A stretch of DNA of 64,000 bases from an uncultured Erythrobacter sp. (GCA_947500645.1 CANMSD010000001.1:992001-1056000), one strand, 5' to 3'; counted from the stretch's first letter, positions 43,756-54,194 are shown. The notes: generated by a model from the sequence alone, not told the origin. Translations and numbers: made by a program.

Positions 43756-46374
43756 TCAGAACTTGAAGCGTACTACGCCGCCATAGGTACGGGGCTGGCT
43801 CGGGTAGCCAGAAACCGTCCCGGATTGCGCAACACCGTCGAAAACGGTTAGGATACGCTGATCATCGGTCAGGTTCCGGCCCCAAACGCCAACTTCAAGT
43901 CCGTTGTTGAGGGCGAGCGTCATCGAGGCGTTCACCAGGTTAACCTCGCGGCGGAAAATCTCGGTGTTTCCAAGCGCGGTGTTGAACTCCGGCAGACCAT
44001 TGTTGATGTCGGTATTGCTCTCGTGGTTGTAGTCGACACGGCTGATCAGGCGCGTACCGCTATCCCACTCATGCGTATATGTCGCCGAGGTAGCGATTGA
44101 CCATGACGGAATTCCTCCGGGACGTTCGCCGGTGAGATCACCAAGCACACTGCCGGGGAAGTCATCGAACAGGGGATCAAGGTGCGTCGCCGCAAAGGTG
44201 AGCACCAGGCCATCGGTAGGATTGATCGTCGCATCAAGTTCGAAGCCTTGAACCGACTGCTGACCCGCATTGCGCAGTGCAAAGCCGGTGCCTGTGAAGG
44301 CAAAGCTCTGGAAGCCCTCAATGGTCTGGTCGAACACCGCCAGGTTGAACCCGAAACCATCGAACTGGGCTTTCAGGCCGATTTCATAGACCTCTGCCTC
44401 CTCAGGACCCGCAAAACGCGAACCGGAAACAAGGTTCGGCAGAGCCAGGCCGGCGTTGACGATCGGCGAATCCGGAGCCGCGAAAGTCGAAGCACCGGGA
44501 CCAGCAAGAAAGTCTGTATTCGCTGGACGGCTGTCGCGCGACAGGTTGACCGAACTCGCCTTGAAGCCAGTCGCATAGCTCGCATAGACATTCACCTCTG
44601 GTGAAATTTCATAAGCTGCACGCAGAAGATAAGTGAACTTATCGTCGTTCGTTTGGCCGGGCTCAACCGCGTTCGGAATAGCCAGAAACGGCGGCTGGAA
44701 CTGAAAACCAGCAAGCGGAAGGAGCTGGTTGCAGTTAGGCGGTGGCGCAGCCGCAGAGCACGGAGTGGTCGCAACCGCAAGCAACGCTGCTTGGTTCGCA
44801 GCGGGCAGCGCCTGGAACTGATCGCGCGTTGTCACTGCACCCGCTGTCGCACCCGTAATGAACGCATCAACAAAGTTTACCTGCGCTAACGGATCGAAGC
44901 TTGTCTGACTTAGCGCAAAGGTCTTCTCATCGTCGGTATAGTTAAACCCGCCGGTAAAGATCAGGCCATCAATCGGCTCGAAGTCGACCGTGCCGAAGAT
45001 CGACCACGATGTGTTGTCCATCGCGAAAGTTTCTTCAGTCAACAACGGCGTGTTAAAGATGCTTTCCTGAGGGAAGCCGAAACTCGCCTCAAGTCCGTTA
45101 AACAGGGTCGGCTGTCCAGTCAGCACCGCCACCGGATCTTCGCCTGCAAGAATCTCGAAGAAGTTCCGAATATCGGTGCCGTTCTGAATGGCGCTGTCTT
45201 GCGAGATGGACTCGTCGAAATAGTAGCCGCCAAGCAGGAAGTTGATCGGCCCATCGAAATCAGAGCTGATCCGGATTTCCTGAGTGAACGTCTCAACGTC
45301 TTGATCGCGAGTCTCTGTTGCGATCGAGGCACTGGTGTAGTCGATATCCGAAAGGAAGAAGTTCTTCAGCTCACGGTACGAAGTGATCGAAGTCACAGAA
45401 ATCGAGCCAATATCCCAATCGGCCTGGATCGAACCGCCGTAATTGTCGACTTCGTTGGTAGGAACGAAGTTTAAAAACGCATCGTAGCTAAAAATGTCAG
45501 TGCTGAGCTGACCACCCACTGCAGCGATACCCGCAGCAGTTGGGCCCGCGACAAGAGTCGTTACCTGGCAGCAGACTTCGTCAATGCGCGAATAGTCGCC
45601 GATCGCACGAATGCGCAAATCCGGGGTTGGCTCAAACAACAACTGGCCGCGAACGCCCCAACGGTTACGATCGTTCTGCTCTTCATCGAGGTTCACGATC
45701 GTCGCGTAACCATCGCGGCGGTTATAGTTTCCGTCGATTGAGAAAGCGATCGTTTCGGTGAGAGGGCCAGTAACGTCGGCTTTCACTGTGATCGCGTTGA
45801 AATTGCCGTATGTTGCCTCGACCGCGCCGCCAAATTCAAACTGTGGCTCACGCGTAACAACCGAGATGACACCTGCCGATGCGTTCTTGCCGAACAGCGT
45901 CGATTGCGGGCCATTCAGCACTTCGATGCGCTGCACGTTTGGAAGGTCGGAAAGAGCTGCAGCCGAACGTGAGCGGAACACGCCGTCGATAAATACGCCA
46001 ACCGACGGCTCAATGCCGAAGTTGTTATCGCCGTTACCGAAACCGCGAATAATGAAAGTCGACGCTGAAGAGGTCTGCAGCTGGCTCACGCGCAGCGAGG
46101 GAGTGACCGACTGGAGGTCGAGAACGTCACGAATCTGCGCCTGTTCTAGCGTCTCACCGGTCGTAACCGAGACTGAAACCGGGGTCTCTTGCAGCGTTTG
46201 CTCACGCTTGGTTGCCGTAACAACAATGGTGTTGCCGCTGAATTCGTCTTCAGCTTCTGGCACGTCGGCGTCTTGCGCCAAAGCCAAGCTGGGCATGCTG
46301 AGCGCTACGGCTGCAGCACCAGAAAGCAGGGTGAATCGTTGAATGCCGGCAGAACCGGTGTGAATCGAACGCAT
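43756..46374 (-). CDS. TonB-dependent receptor
   Basis: An 872-residue outer-membrane receptor with a signal peptide (about residues 1-33, ALSMPSLALAQ). Then come a TonB-box-like stretch NTIVVTATKREQTLQETPVS, a plug domain (PSLRVSQLQTSSASTFIIRG, EVLNGPQSTLFGKNASAGVI), and a barrel. The C-terminus ends in YGGVVRFKF with the terminal Phe needed for assembly. The start at 46374 is supported by GAGGAGA; a longer frame has no family support. The substrate is unknown; sphingomonads have many such receptors for plant polymers and siderophores. It is convergent with the RDD gene and divergent from typA. Confidence 0.94.
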   Translation of the reverse strand: MRSIHTGSAGIQRFTLLSGAAAVALSMPSLALAQDADVPEAEDEFSGNTIVVTATKREQTLQETPVSVSVTTGETLEQAQIRDVLDLQSVTPSLRVSQLQTSSASTFIIRGFGNGDNNFGIEPSVGVFIDGVFRSRSAAALSDLPNVQRIEVLNGPQSTLFGKNASAGVISVVTREPQFEFGGAVEATYGNFNAITVKADVTGPLTETIAFSIDGNYNRRDGYATIVNLDEEQNDRNRWGVRGQLLFEPTPDLRIRAIGDYSRIDEVCCQVTTLVAGPTAAGIAAVGGQLSTDIFSYDAFLNFVPTNEVDNYGGSIQADWDIGSISVTSITSYRELKNFFLSDIDYTSASIATETRDQDVETFTQEIRISSDFDGPINFLLGGYYFDESISQDSAIQNGTDIRNFFEILAGEDPVAVLTGQPTLFNGLEASFGFPQESIFNTPLLTEETFAMDNTSWSIFGTVDFEPIDGLIFTGGFNYTDDEKTFALSQTSFDPLAQVNFVDAFITGATAGAVTTRDQFQALPAANQAALLAVATTPCSAAAPPPNCNQLLPLAGFQFQPPFLAIPNAVEPGQTNDDKFTYLLRAAYEISPEVNVYASYATGFKASSVNLSRDSRPANTDFLAGPGASTFAAPDSPIVNAGLALPNLVSGSRFAGPEEAEVYEIGLKAQFDGFGFNLAVFDQTIEGFQSFAFTGTGFALRNAGQQSVQGFELDATINPTDGLVLTFAATHLDPLFDDFPGSVLGDLTGERPGGIPSWSIATSATYTHEWDSGTRLISRVDYNHESNTDINNGLPEFNTALGNTEIFRREVNLVNASMTLALNNGLEVGVWGRNLTDDQRILTVFDGVAQSGTVSGYPSQPRTYGGVVRFKF

Positions 46375-46728
46375 GGAATCTCCTCTCCATAGTTTTATCA
46401 GCCAGACCGCATCTCCAAATGCGTTTTCGCCCGAGCTGGTTGTGCTCTCCATTAAGCGAGTGGCAGTGCTGCTACAAGCAACAAAGCCCCGTCCCACGTG
46501 GGCAAACGAGGTCAGTGTTGCATCACTGACACAGTGTTGAATTGCTGCACTGCAACGGCTTTTCCCGCGTCAATCGCTTGCCGTAGCGGCGACGCTGCGC
46601 TAGGCGCGCCAGCGATGCTGCAACGCAGCAAGGGGTGCTGGGGAAAATTCAGTGCCATCTTCAGTGCCAATCTTTTGTAATTCATGCCGCCCGGCCCAGC
46701 CGGCCCGCCCTGTTTGAAAGCGTTTTTG
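46375..46728. other. Intergenic region between receptor and typA, with palindromes
   Basis: A 354-base divergent promoter region without a gene. It holds a perfect CCCACGTGGG palindrome at 46493-46502, a GTCAGTG/CACTGAC hairpin (46511-46530), a pair of GTTGCA elements in opposite directions (46517 and 46549 area), and an 11-base tandem copy of TTCAGTGCCA (46649-46658 and 46660-46669) before typA. No Shine-Dalgarno-linked small gene was found. Confidence 0.6.
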
Positions 46729-48579
46729 ATGTCCGCCTCCCAATCCCGCGCATTGCGCAACATCGCCATTATCGCGCACGTCGACCACGGTAAGACCACT
46801 CTGGTCGACCAGCTATTTCGCCAATCCGGCACATTCCGCGACAACCAACGGGTCGAAGAACGCGCTATGGATTCCGGCGATCTGGAAAAAGAGCGCGGCA
46901 TCACCATCCTTGCGAAATGTACCAGTGTCGAATGGGACGGCGCGAATGGCGAAACGACGCGGATCAACATTGTCGATACACCAGGTCACGCCGATTTCGG
47001 TGCCGAGGTCGAGCGCATTCTCAGCATGGTCGATGGGGTCATCCTGCTGGTCGACAGCGCGGAAGGCGCAATGCCGCAAACCAAATTTGTGACAGGCAAG
47101 GCGCTCGCGCTGGGCCTCCGCCCGATTGTCGTCGTCAACAAGATCGACCGCCCGGATGGCCGCCCGCAGGAAGTGCTCGACGAAGTGTTTGACCTGTTCG
47201 CCAGCCTGGATGCGAGCGATGAGCAGCTCGACTTCCCCTCGCTCTTCGCCAGTGGACGCGATGGCTATGCAAGCGCTGATGAGAACGCGCGCGATGGTTC
47301 ATTGGAGCCATTGTTCGAACTGATCACAAAGCATGTGCCTGCACCTGAGCTCGATACGGAGGGGCCATTCAGCTTCCTGGCGACTTTGCTGGATCGCGAC
47401 AACTTCATGGGCCGTGTGCTGACCGGCCGCGTTCAGTCCGGCACGCTCAAGGTCAACGATCCAATTCACGCCATCGACGTCGACGGCAATGTCGTTGAAG
47501 TTGGCCGCGCGACCAAGCTGATGTCGTTCGACGGTCTCGAGCGCATCCCAGTTGATAGCGCCAGCGCAGGCGACATCATCGCTCTCGCCGGTCTGGAAAA
47601 AGCCACCGTTTCGAACACTATTGCCGATCCGGCAGTGACAGAGCCGATCGCCGCACAGCCAATCGATCCACCAACGCTGGCGATGAGCTTCTCGGTCAAT
47701 GACAGTCCGCTTGCTGGCCGCGAAGGCGATAAGGTAACAAGTCGCATGATCCGCGATCGTCTCAACCGTGAAGCCGAAACCAATGTCGCGATCCGCATCA
47801 CCGAAAGCGCCGACAAGGATAGCTTTGAAGTAGCAGGCCGCGGTGAATTGCAACTCGGCGTTCTGATCGAGACAATGCGCCGCGAAGGGTTCGAGCTCGG
47901 CATCTCTCGTCCCAAGGTGCTGTTCCGCGAAGAAGACGGTCAGCGCATGGAGCCATACGAAACCGTCGTCATCGATGTGGATGATGAGCATTCCGGCACG
48001 GTCGTCGAGAAGATGCAAAAGCGCAAAGCAGACCTCAACGAAATGCGCCCTTCTGGTCAGGGCAAGACCCGCATCACCTTCTCCGCCCCATCGCGCGGTC
48101 TGATCGGCTATCACGGTGAATTCCTGTCCGACACACGCGGCACCGGCATCATGAACCGCCTGTTCGAGAAGTATGGCCCGTACAAAGGCGCTGTCGGCGG
48201 TCGGAACAATGGCGTGCTGATCTCAAATGGCGATGGTGAAACCAATGCCTATGCGCTCAACATGCTAGAGGAACGCGGCGAGTTGTTCGTGGGTGCCACG
48301 GTCAAGGTCTATGAAGGCATGGTCATCGGCGAGAACGCGAAGCCAGACGATCTCGAAGTGAACCCGATGAAGGCGAAGCAGCTTTCCAATGTGCGTTCGT
48401 CGGGCAAGGATGACGCGATCCGCCTCACGCCGCCACGCCGCATGAGCCTCGAGCAGTCGATCGCTTATATCGACGACGACGAAATGGTTGAAGTGACCCC
48501 GCAATCGATCCGCCTGCGCAAGACTCTCTTGTGCCCTCACGAACGCAAGAAGGCGAAGCGCAAAAAAGATGCCGCATAA
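46729..48579 (+). CDS. typA: Translational GTPase TypA/BipA
   Basis: A 616-residue ribosome-associated GTPase of the EF-G-like family, acting in ribosome assembly and stress adaptation. G1 is [15 protein letters not shown]2/effector region [10 protein letters not shown]3 [10 protein letters not shown]4 [12 protein letters not shown]. The C-terminal domain contains [14 protein letters not shown] and [20 protein letters not shown], diagnostic of TypA. The start ([12 protein letters not shown]) is chosen by family length; only a weak GAAAG lies upstream. The two flanking genes on both sides are TonB-dependent receptors. Confidence 0.96.
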   Translation: MSASQSRALRNIAIIAHVDHGKTTLVDQLFRQSGTFRDNQRVEERAMDSGDLEKERGITILAKCTSVEWDGANGETTRINIVDTPGHADFGAEVERILSMVDGVILLVDSAEGAMPQTKFVTGKALALGLRPIVVVNKIDRPDGRPQEVLDEVFDLFASLDASDEQLDFPSLFASGRDGYASADENARDGSLEPLFELITKHVPAPELDTEGPFSFLATLLDRDNFMGRVLTGRVQSGTLKVNDPIHAIDVDGNVVEVGRATKLMSFDGLERIPVDSASAGDIIALAGLEKATVSNTIADPAVTEPIAAQPIDPPTLAMSFSVNDSPLAGREGDKVTSRMIRDRLNREAETNVAIRITESADKDSFEVAGRGELQLGVLIETMRREGFELGISRPKVLFREEDGQRMEPYETVVIDVDDEHSGTVVEKMQKRKADLNEMRPSGQGKTRITFSAPSRGLIGYHGEFLSDTRGTGIMNRLFEKYGPYKGAVGGRNNGVLISNGDGETNAYALNMLEERGELFVGATVKVYEGMVIGENAKPDDLEVNPMKAKQLSNVRSSGKDDAIRLTPPRRMSLEQSIAYIDDDEMVEVTPQSIRLRKTLLCPHERKKAKRKKDAA

Positions 48580-48784
48580 GCTGTTGCAGTTTTGCTACAA
48601 CACGAATGGGCGCACGAAATTTCATTCAATGCGCTGAAATATAATAATTTTACATATAGGTTTCACTACTGAAACTGATTCCATGCATTCGTTTGCGGAG
48701 CCAACTTTCGCGAAGTTGGCCGCTGCCTCTTTCTTTCGCAAAATCTCTGACTAATAAAGAGGTTGAGAGAGAGGAGTACCCCCT
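48580..48784 (+). promoter_or_regulatory. Leader region of the second TonB-dependent receptor
   Basis: A 205-base region. It holds a GTTGCAG/GCTACAAC imperfect inverted repeat right after typA (48584-48602), an AT-rich box (AATATAATAATTTTACATATAGG, about 48636-48658) that could be the promoter, and an 8-bp stem GCCAACTT/AAGTTGGC (48700-48707 with 48713-48720), which is 65 bases upstream of the start. The Shine-Dalgarno GAGGAG is near 48770. The hairpin has no T tract. Confidence 0.5.
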
Positions 48785-51511
48785 ATGAAATGCATTAAGA
48801 TTGCATGCAAATTGTCTTGCGCGGCTGCCGCGTTCGCATTCGCTTCACCAGTCCTGGCTCAAGATCAGGATGCCAGTGGCGACAGCGATACGGCTGCAGA
48901 AGCCGAAGACGAGAATGTCATCGTCGTCACCGGCTCGTTCATTCGCCGCCAATCGCAGGCTGATCTTGCCTCCCCACTCGCCACGGTCGATGCGGGCGCG
49001 ATCAACGATATCGGTGCGCAAAACATTGGCGAAATCACACAATCGCTAACCATTAACAGCGGCGCTCAGAACAACCCCGATGCGTTTACGCAAGGCGGCA
49101 CCACCGGCACCTCGAATATCAACCTTCGCGGACTAGGCGTCGCATCGACTCTGATCCTGCTGAACGGTAAGCGTCAGACACTGTCGGCCTCCCCGACCAA
49201 TGACGGAATAAACTTTGTCGACACCAGCTCGCTCGTTCCACTGATCGCTGTTGAGCGGGTCGAGATTCTCAAAGATGGCGCATCGTCGCTGTATGGTTCC
49301 GACGCGGTTGCAGGCGTCGTAAACTTCATCACGCGCGATGACTATGAAGGTCTGCTCGTCTCGGGCGAGTATACCGAACATCTCGGCTTCGGCGATTACA
49401 GCGAATACAACGTCCAGGCTCTGGCCGGCGCTCAGTTCGGTGACCTCAATCTCGTCGGCGCAATCAGCTACGTTGATCGCTCGCCGCTCACCACTGCAGA
49501 GCGGCGCCTGTCTGTGCCTGCAGATGACACTTCCGCGCTGGGTAACCCCGGGGCATTCTTTGGCGTGCCAGGCGCTCCTGCCGGTGCACCGACGCTCGAT
49601 CCGGGCTGCGCAGATGCTGGCGGATTTCCATTGCCTGCCAGCGCTGCTGCAGCACCGCTTCTGCCAGCCGGCATCGGATTTTGCGGCTTCGACTTTGGTG
49701 AGTTCTTCAACCTTGTCCCTGAAGAAGAGCGCCTAACGGCATTCGTATCGGCCAAGGCTGATCTTTCGGACTCGGTGCGGTTCAAGGCTGAAGTCGGCTA
49801 CTCGGACAATACCGCGCGGCGCGGCAACTCTCCAACCTTCCCCTTCCTGCAACTCGGGCAGGCGGTCGTTCCGGACTTCAACCCGAACAACATTTTCGGG
49901 GCTAACGTCGTTTTCTTCGGTCGCGCTAGCGGCAATGGCGGGGAAGTCTCGCCAGCCCTGTTCGAATCTCAGACGCTACGCCTCTCTTCCACGCTGGAAG
50001 GCGATTTCGACGGATTGCTCAGTAACGGTCTTTGGAACGTCAGCGTGACCTTCGCTGACAATGACTTCACCGGAAACACTGAAGACACAGTTCGCGATCG
50101 CTTTGCATGCGCTCTGCGGGGCTTCAATGCGAGCCCTGCCTTCAACGCGGCGACCGGGCTTGATTGTACAGCAAGCAACCCGTTCCTGACCGCAAATGGC
50201 GCGACTATCCCGGCTGACGGCACATTCTTCAATCCGTTCGCCACGGCTCTTGCTGGCGGGACGAATGCCAACGCCGCGCTGCTCGACTATATCACCGAAT
50301 TCGCGGTCTCGAACCGTGATGCCGAGCTGTTCGTTGCAGAGGGCTTTATTTCTGGCGATCTGTTGGAGCTTCCGGCCGGTCCGGTCGGTATCGCAATCGG
50401 CGTGCAATATCGCGAACAGCGCATCTCCGCGACGTTCGATGATATCTCGAACAACGATGGCTTTGCCTTCCTTATTGGTGAGCAGGCCTTCTCCGGCGCG
50501 CAAGACGTCTACGCAATCTTCGGCGAACTTGCCGTGCCGGTGACGGAATGGGCCGACCTTCAACTCGCATTGCGTTTTGAGGACTATGGCACGGACGGCG
50601 GCGACACGCTCGATCCAAAAATCGCGCTGCTCCTTCGTCCGACAGACTGGATTTCGCTGCGTGGTTCGTTCTCGACTTCGTTCCGGGCACCATCGACCTT
50701 CCAACAGCAAGGTCAGTCGACAACCCTTCAGCAGGTCACTGATCCGCTCGCTGGCAATGCCTTTGTCGCGGTTCGCGCAGTCGGCAACCCAGACCTCGTT
50801 CCAGAGGACTCGACCGCCTACAACCTCGGCTTCACGCTCCAGCCATTTGGCGGTCTTGAGATCAGCGCCGACTATTACAACTTCGCATTCGACAATGCGA
50901 TCGTTCAGACCTCGGCTCAGGCTCTGGTGAATGCCGATCCAAATGGGCCGGACATCATCCGCAGCCCCGCTGGTACGATCATTCAGGTCAACAACAGCTA
51001 TGCAAATGCGGCGAACGTCGAGACATCCGGTATCGATTTCTCGATCCGTTACATCATCGACGCGGCTTTCGGCACGATCACACCGAGCTTCGAAGGCAAC
51101 TACGTGCTCAGCTACGATCTGCAGGAATCCGTTGGCGGTCCGGAAATCGATGGTGTGGGCAACCGCAACTTCACGAATTTCGGCTCGCCGGCTCCGGAAC
51201 TGCGCTTCAACGCCGGTCTGCAATTCGAAACCGGCGCGCATTCGTTCAACGTCTTCGGTCGCTACATCGATAGCTATCTCGACGATCAGAATGGCAATGC
51301 GGAGATCGAAGACGATTTCCGCGTCGATGTTCAATACAGCCTCGCGATCAACGAGCTGTTCGATCGCGACAAGCTGCTTCAGCTGACCGCGGGCGTCCGC
51401 AACGTCTTTGACGTGCGGCCACCACGGGTTGCGACCAATGGCGGCTTCGACAGCCGGGTTGCCGACCCTCGCGGCGCGCTGCTGACAGTCGGTCTCACCG
51501 GAGAGTTCTAA
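48785..51511 (+). CDS. TonB-dependent receptor
   Basis: A 908-residue receptor with signal peptide ending near residue 26 (FASPVLAQ). The TonB-box-like NVIVVTGSFIRR, plug domain (NINLRGLGVASTLILLNGKR, VERVEILKDGASSLYGSDAV) and barrel follow; the last residues LLTVGLTGEF end in Phe. The sequence type (RGLG...LILLNGKR) is that of the large sphingomonad/xanthomonad TBDR group without an obvious siderophore partner. No dedicated transporter or enzyme genes lie near. The gene ends at a strong terminator. Confidence 0.94.
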   Translation: MKCIKIACKLSCAAAAFAFASPVLAQDQDASGDSDTAAEAEDENVIVVTGSFIRRQSQADLASPLATVDAGAINDIGAQNIGEITQSLTINSGAQNNPDAFTQGGTTGTSNINLRGLGVASTLILLNGKRQTLSASPTNDGINFVDTSSLVPLIAVERVEILKDGASSLYGSDAVAGVVNFITRDDYEGLLVSGEYTEHLGFGDYSEYNVQALAGAQFGDLNLVGAISYVDRSPLTTAERRLSVPADDTSALGNPGAFFGVPGAPAGAPTLDPGCADAGGFPLPASAAAAPLLPAGIGFCGFDFGEFFNLVPEEERLTAFVSAKADLSDSVRFKAEVGYSDNTARRGNSPTFPFLQLGQAVVPDFNPNNIFGANVVFFGRASGNGGEVSPALFESQTLRLSSTLEGDFDGLLSNGLWNVSVTFADNDFTGNTEDTVRDRFACALRGFNASPAFNAATGLDCTASNPFLTANGATIPADGTFFNPFATALAGGTNANAALLDYITEFAVSNRDAELFVAEGFISGDLLELPAGPVGIAIGVQYREQRISATFDDISNNDGFAFLIGEQAFSGAQDVYAIFGELAVPVTEWADLQLALRFEDYGTDGGDTLDPKIALLLRPTDWISLRGSFSTSFRAPSTFQQQGQSTTLQQVTDPLAGNAFVAVRAVGNPDLVPEDSTAYNLGFTLQPFGGLEISADYYNFAFDNAIVQTSAQALVNADPNGPDIIRSPAGTIIQVNNSYANAANVETSGIDFSIRYIIDAAFGTITPSFEGNYVLSYDLQESVGGPEIDGVGNRNFTNFGSPAPELRFNAGLQFETGAHSFNVFGRYIDSYLDDQNGNAEIEDDFRVDVQYSLAINELFDRDKLLQLTAGVRNVFDVRPPRVATNGGFDSRVADPRGALLTVGLTGEF

Positions 51512-51559
51512 AGCGTACTTTCAGGCCTGAGCGTTTTCAGGCTGACAAGAAAGACCAAG

Positions 51560-51594
51560 GCCCCGGGTGCGAAAGCGCTCGGGGCTTTGCTTTG
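51560..51594 (+). terminator. Terminator after the second TonB-dependent receptor
   Basis: An 11-bp stem with two G-U pairs (51560-51570 with 51575-51585), a GAAA tetraloop and a T-rich tail TTTGCTTT, 49 bases past the stop codon. Confidence 0.9.
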
Positions 51595-51736
51595 AGGTGT
51601 ACGTTCTGGGCGAAGGGGCTACGGCGACAAAAGTCCGAAAAAATGCCTCGCATCTGTAACCCCACGTCGCGTCTGAGCGAACACACAGCAGAGACTGTCG
51701 GCACCTAGCCGATCCCAAATGCTGGAGTTCATCCCA

Positions 51737-52138
51737 ATGCTTCGAATTTTCGCTCTTATTGCTGTCATCGGCGCCGTTGTGATCGGCGCAATGCAGCTTT
51801 CCGCCAAAGCCGATACGGCAGGCTGGCAAACCTATGACGCTGCCGAATTCACCATGGCGCAAAACAAGGGCAAGACCATTGTCGTCGATGTCTATGCCGA
51901 TTGGTGCCCGACCTGCCGCGCACAAGCTCCGATTCTTGATCAACTGCGAACCGAGAAAGCCTCTGGCGACGTCCAATTCGTCAAAGTGAACTTCGATGAT
52001 GAGAAGACCTTCCTGCGCCAGCACCGCATCCCGCGTCAGTCGACCGTGCTGGTATTCAAGGGCAAGAAGGAAGTCGCTCGTTCGATCGCCGAGACCAACC
52101 GCAACCGCCTTCGCAATGTGGTACTGGGCGCGCTCTAA
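51737..52138 (+). CDS. Membrane-anchored thioredoxin-like protein
   Basis: A 133-residue protein with an N-terminal hydrophobic helix (about residues 3-21, signal or anchor) and a thioredoxin fold with the active site ADWCPTCRAQ. The motif CPTC is unusual relative to CGPC and is seen in periplasmic DsbD-like or ResA-like members. It is followed after 46 bases by a CcdA-like gene, which would supply electrons across the membrane. The start at 51737 follows CTGGAG; an upstream ATG at 51719 is an alternative. Confidence 0.85.
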   Translation: MLRIFALIAVIGAVVIGAMQLSAKADTAGWQTYDAAEFTMAQNKGKTIVVDVYADWCPTCRAQAPILDQLRTEKASGDVQFVKVNFDDEKTFLRQHRIPRQSTVLVFKGKKEVARSIAETNRNRLRNVVLGAL

Positions 52139-52184
52139 GCGCGTCTTGGCCATCTGACGGCAAGGTCGAACACCGTATCAGCTG

Positions 52185-52904
52185 ATGCTTGGTAGCACGC
52201 TCCTTTCCTTCGTCGCCGGCCTGGTGACGATCCTGAACCCTTGCGTGTTGCCGCTGGTGCCGATCCTGGTCGCTTCGGCACTGGGCAAAAGTAAGTTCGG
52301 CCCGCTGGCCCTTGCAGGCGGGCTGATCACTAGCTTTACCCTATTCGGCTTCACCGTGATCGCGTTCGGATATTCGATCGGGATCAATGAACAAGCCGTA
52401 CGACTGTTCGCGGGCGCATTGCTGGCGCTGGCAGGGGGCGTGCTGCTGATACCGCAGGCTCAAGCTGCGCTAAGCGCCGCTGCTTCACCCGTCGCCAATT
52501 TCGGCAATCAGCGTCTGTCTAAGCTAAGCGGAGACGGTGCAGGCGGGCAGTTTGCCATTGGTCTGCTGCTCGGGATCGTCTGGGCACCGTGTGTTGGTCC
52601 AACCTTAGGCGTCGCTATCGCAGCGGCCAGTCAGGGCCAGGATCTGCTCGCCAGCTTCGTCATCTTTCTGATCTTCGGACTAGGCGTTGCGACATCGATC
52701 CTCGCCTTCGCTTATGGCTCGCGCAAAGCCATTGGCGAACGGCGCAAGACGATGATGACGCTGGCAAAGTACGGTAAGCCGCTATTTGGAGCGACACTGC
52801 TTGTCGTCGGCCTTATGGTGTTGACCGGCTTTGACAAGGTGATCGAAATTGCGTTGCTCGATGCGCTACCTCAGGGCCTGATCGAGTTCACAACACGGTT
52901 TTGA
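52185..52904 (+). CDS. CcdA/DsbD-type transmembrane electron carrier
   Basis: A 239-residue protein with about six membrane helices. The two conserved cysteines are in LNPCVLPLVP near residue 19 and APCVGPTLG near residue 134, the pair that moves reducing equivalents across the inner membrane in CcdA and DsbD. Together with the thioredoxin-like gene it could reduce periplasmic disulfides, for example in cytochrome c maturation. No cytochrome c gene is in the window. The ATG lacks a clear binding site. Confidence 0.88.
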   Translation: MLGSTLLSFVAGLVTILNPCVLPLVPILVASALGKSKFGPLALAGGLITSFTLFGFTVIAFGYSIGINEQAVRLFAGALLALAGGVLLIPQAQAALSAAASPVANFGNQRLSKLSGDGAGGQFAIGLLLGIVWAPCVGPTLGVAIAAASQGQDLLASFVIFLIFGLGVATSILAFAYGSRKAIGERRKTMMTLAKYGKPLFGATLLVVGLMVLTGFDKVIEIALLDALPQGLIEFTTRF

Positions 52905-53003
52905 GTGTTCGAGGATCCATGCCGCGGCACCCCCTTCCCTCCTGACCTCAACTCGTCCATCTTGCCGGATGGGTCGAAATCAAGAGTTGAACGGGAGGAC
53001 ACA

Positions 53004-53393
53004 TTGGCAAATTCAAACGAACCACGCATCACCGGTTTGGGCGGCGTGTTTTACGTTGCGAAAGACCCGGCGGCCACGCGGGAATGGTATCGCGACATTC
53101 TGGGAGTTGATGGCGAATACGGTCCGCAACTGGCCTGGGCCGACGAGCCCAAGAAAAACCCATACTCGCTGATCAGCCATTTCCCCGATGACCAATATAT
53201 CAAGCCGGGTAAGAACGGCTTCATGATCAATCTGCGGGTCAATGACCTGGACGGCTTTGTCGCCAAGCTCAAAGCCAAGAAGGTCGAAATTCTCGGCGAG
53301 GCCGACGAAGGTTACGGCAAGTTTGCCTGGTTACTCGACCCCAATGGGATCAAGATCGAATTGTGGGAGCAAGTGGCGGAGGAATTGCCATAA
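53004..53393 (+). CDS. VOC superfamily (glyoxalase-like) protein
   Basis: A 129-residue protein with the VOC fold: GLGGVFYVAKDPAATREWYRDILG near the N-terminus, FMINLRVNDLDGFVAKLKAKK in the middle and KFAWLLDPNGIKIELWEQ at the end, the last including the metal-ligand Glu. The start is TTG 53004 with GGGAGG 5-6 bases upstream; a longer frame from 52905 is not family-like. Its substrate is unknown; such proteins include glyoxalases and antibiotic-resistance enzymes. Confidence 0.83.
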   Translation: MANSNEPRITGLGGVFYVAKDPAATREWYRDILGVDGEYGPQLAWADEPKKNPYSLISHFPDDQYIKPGKNGFMINLRVNDLDGFVAKLKAKKVEILGEADEGYGKFAWLLDPNGIKIELWEQVAEELP

Positions 53394-53489
53394 TTTGCGG
53401 CGAGACGACGGGTTGGCGCTGACCAGTTGCAGCGAACGAAAATATCCTTAGCCCGTTGTTAACCATAGATGCGCCATGCATGCTGGAAT

Positions 53490-54194
53490 ATGTCACTCGG
53501 CGCATCACTTCGGATCTTACCCCTTGCCGTTGGCGCAATCGCGCTGGCCGGTTGTAGCATCTTGCCATCCTCAAGCGGACCGAGCACGTCCTCACAGCGA
53601 TCCGATGCAAAGCCGCGTGTATCCTCAGCTCAAGGCAGCATCTCCCAGCGCCCAGCCGATCGCACCTGTTTTACTGAACTGAGCGCAGCCGGCGCGCGCT
53701 TTGCGCCGCTGCCAGACGCCTATCCCGCGCCCGGCTGCAACAAGCTTGGCACGGTGCAATTGTCCGCCCTTGCTGGAGACCGCTCCAGTTTCGGGATAAG
53801 CAATATCGGGCCGGTCCAATGCCGCACGGCCACCGCTTTCAGTGGTTGGGCGCGTTTCGGTGTCGATCGTGCAGCGCGCCAGATTTTGGGCAGCCCGCTT
53901 GAGCGGATCGAGACAATGGGATCCTATTCTTGTCGTAATGTCGCGGGCACTTCGCGCCGTTCGGCTCATGCTCGCGCAGAAGCAATCGACATCGCCGCAT
54001 TCGTTCTGAAAGATGGCCGACGGGTCAGCGTGCGTGATGATTGGTCTGGCGGCAGCGCCGCAGAGCGAGAGTTCCTGCGTGTCGTGCACAAGAGCGCCTG
54101 CAAGCGCTTCGGAACCGTGCTTGGCCCGAATTACAATCGTGCGCATGAAGATCACTTCCACGTCGAAAGTACCGGCAGCGACTTCTGCCGATAG
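53490..54194 (+). CDS. Extensin-like C-terminal domain lipoprotein
   Basis: A 234-residue lipoprotein with the lipobox LAGCS near residue 20. The extensin-like domain contains CRTATAFSGWARFGVDRAA, then HARAEAIDIAAFVL and HEDHFHVE. These His and Asp residues resemble those of D,D-peptidases and N-acetylmuramoyl-L-alanine amidase-like metal sites. Such proteins are common in alphaproteobacteria and may act on peptidoglycan, but this is not established. A TTAACCAT sequence (53459-53466), reminiscent of a CtrA half-site, lies 25 bases before the start. Confidence 0.82.
   Translation: MSLGASLRILPLAVGAIALAGCSILPSSSGPSTSSQRSDAKPRVSSAQGSISQRPADRTCFTELSAAGARFAPLPDAYPAPGCNKLGTVQLSALAGDRSSFGISNIGPVQCRTATAFSGWARFGVDRAARQILGSPLERIETMGSYSCRNVAGTSRRSAHARAEAIDIAAFVLKDGRRVSVRDDWSGGSAAEREFLRVVHKSACKRFGTVLGPNYNRAHEDHFHVESTGSDFCR

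Noticed and set aside
46512-46970. Minus-strand frame over the typA start
   Set aside because: Covers the typA N-terminal region in antisense and has no family match.
49976-51334. Minus-strand frame of 452 residues
   Set aside because: Antisense to the second TonB-dependent receptor; no domain and no ribosome binding site.
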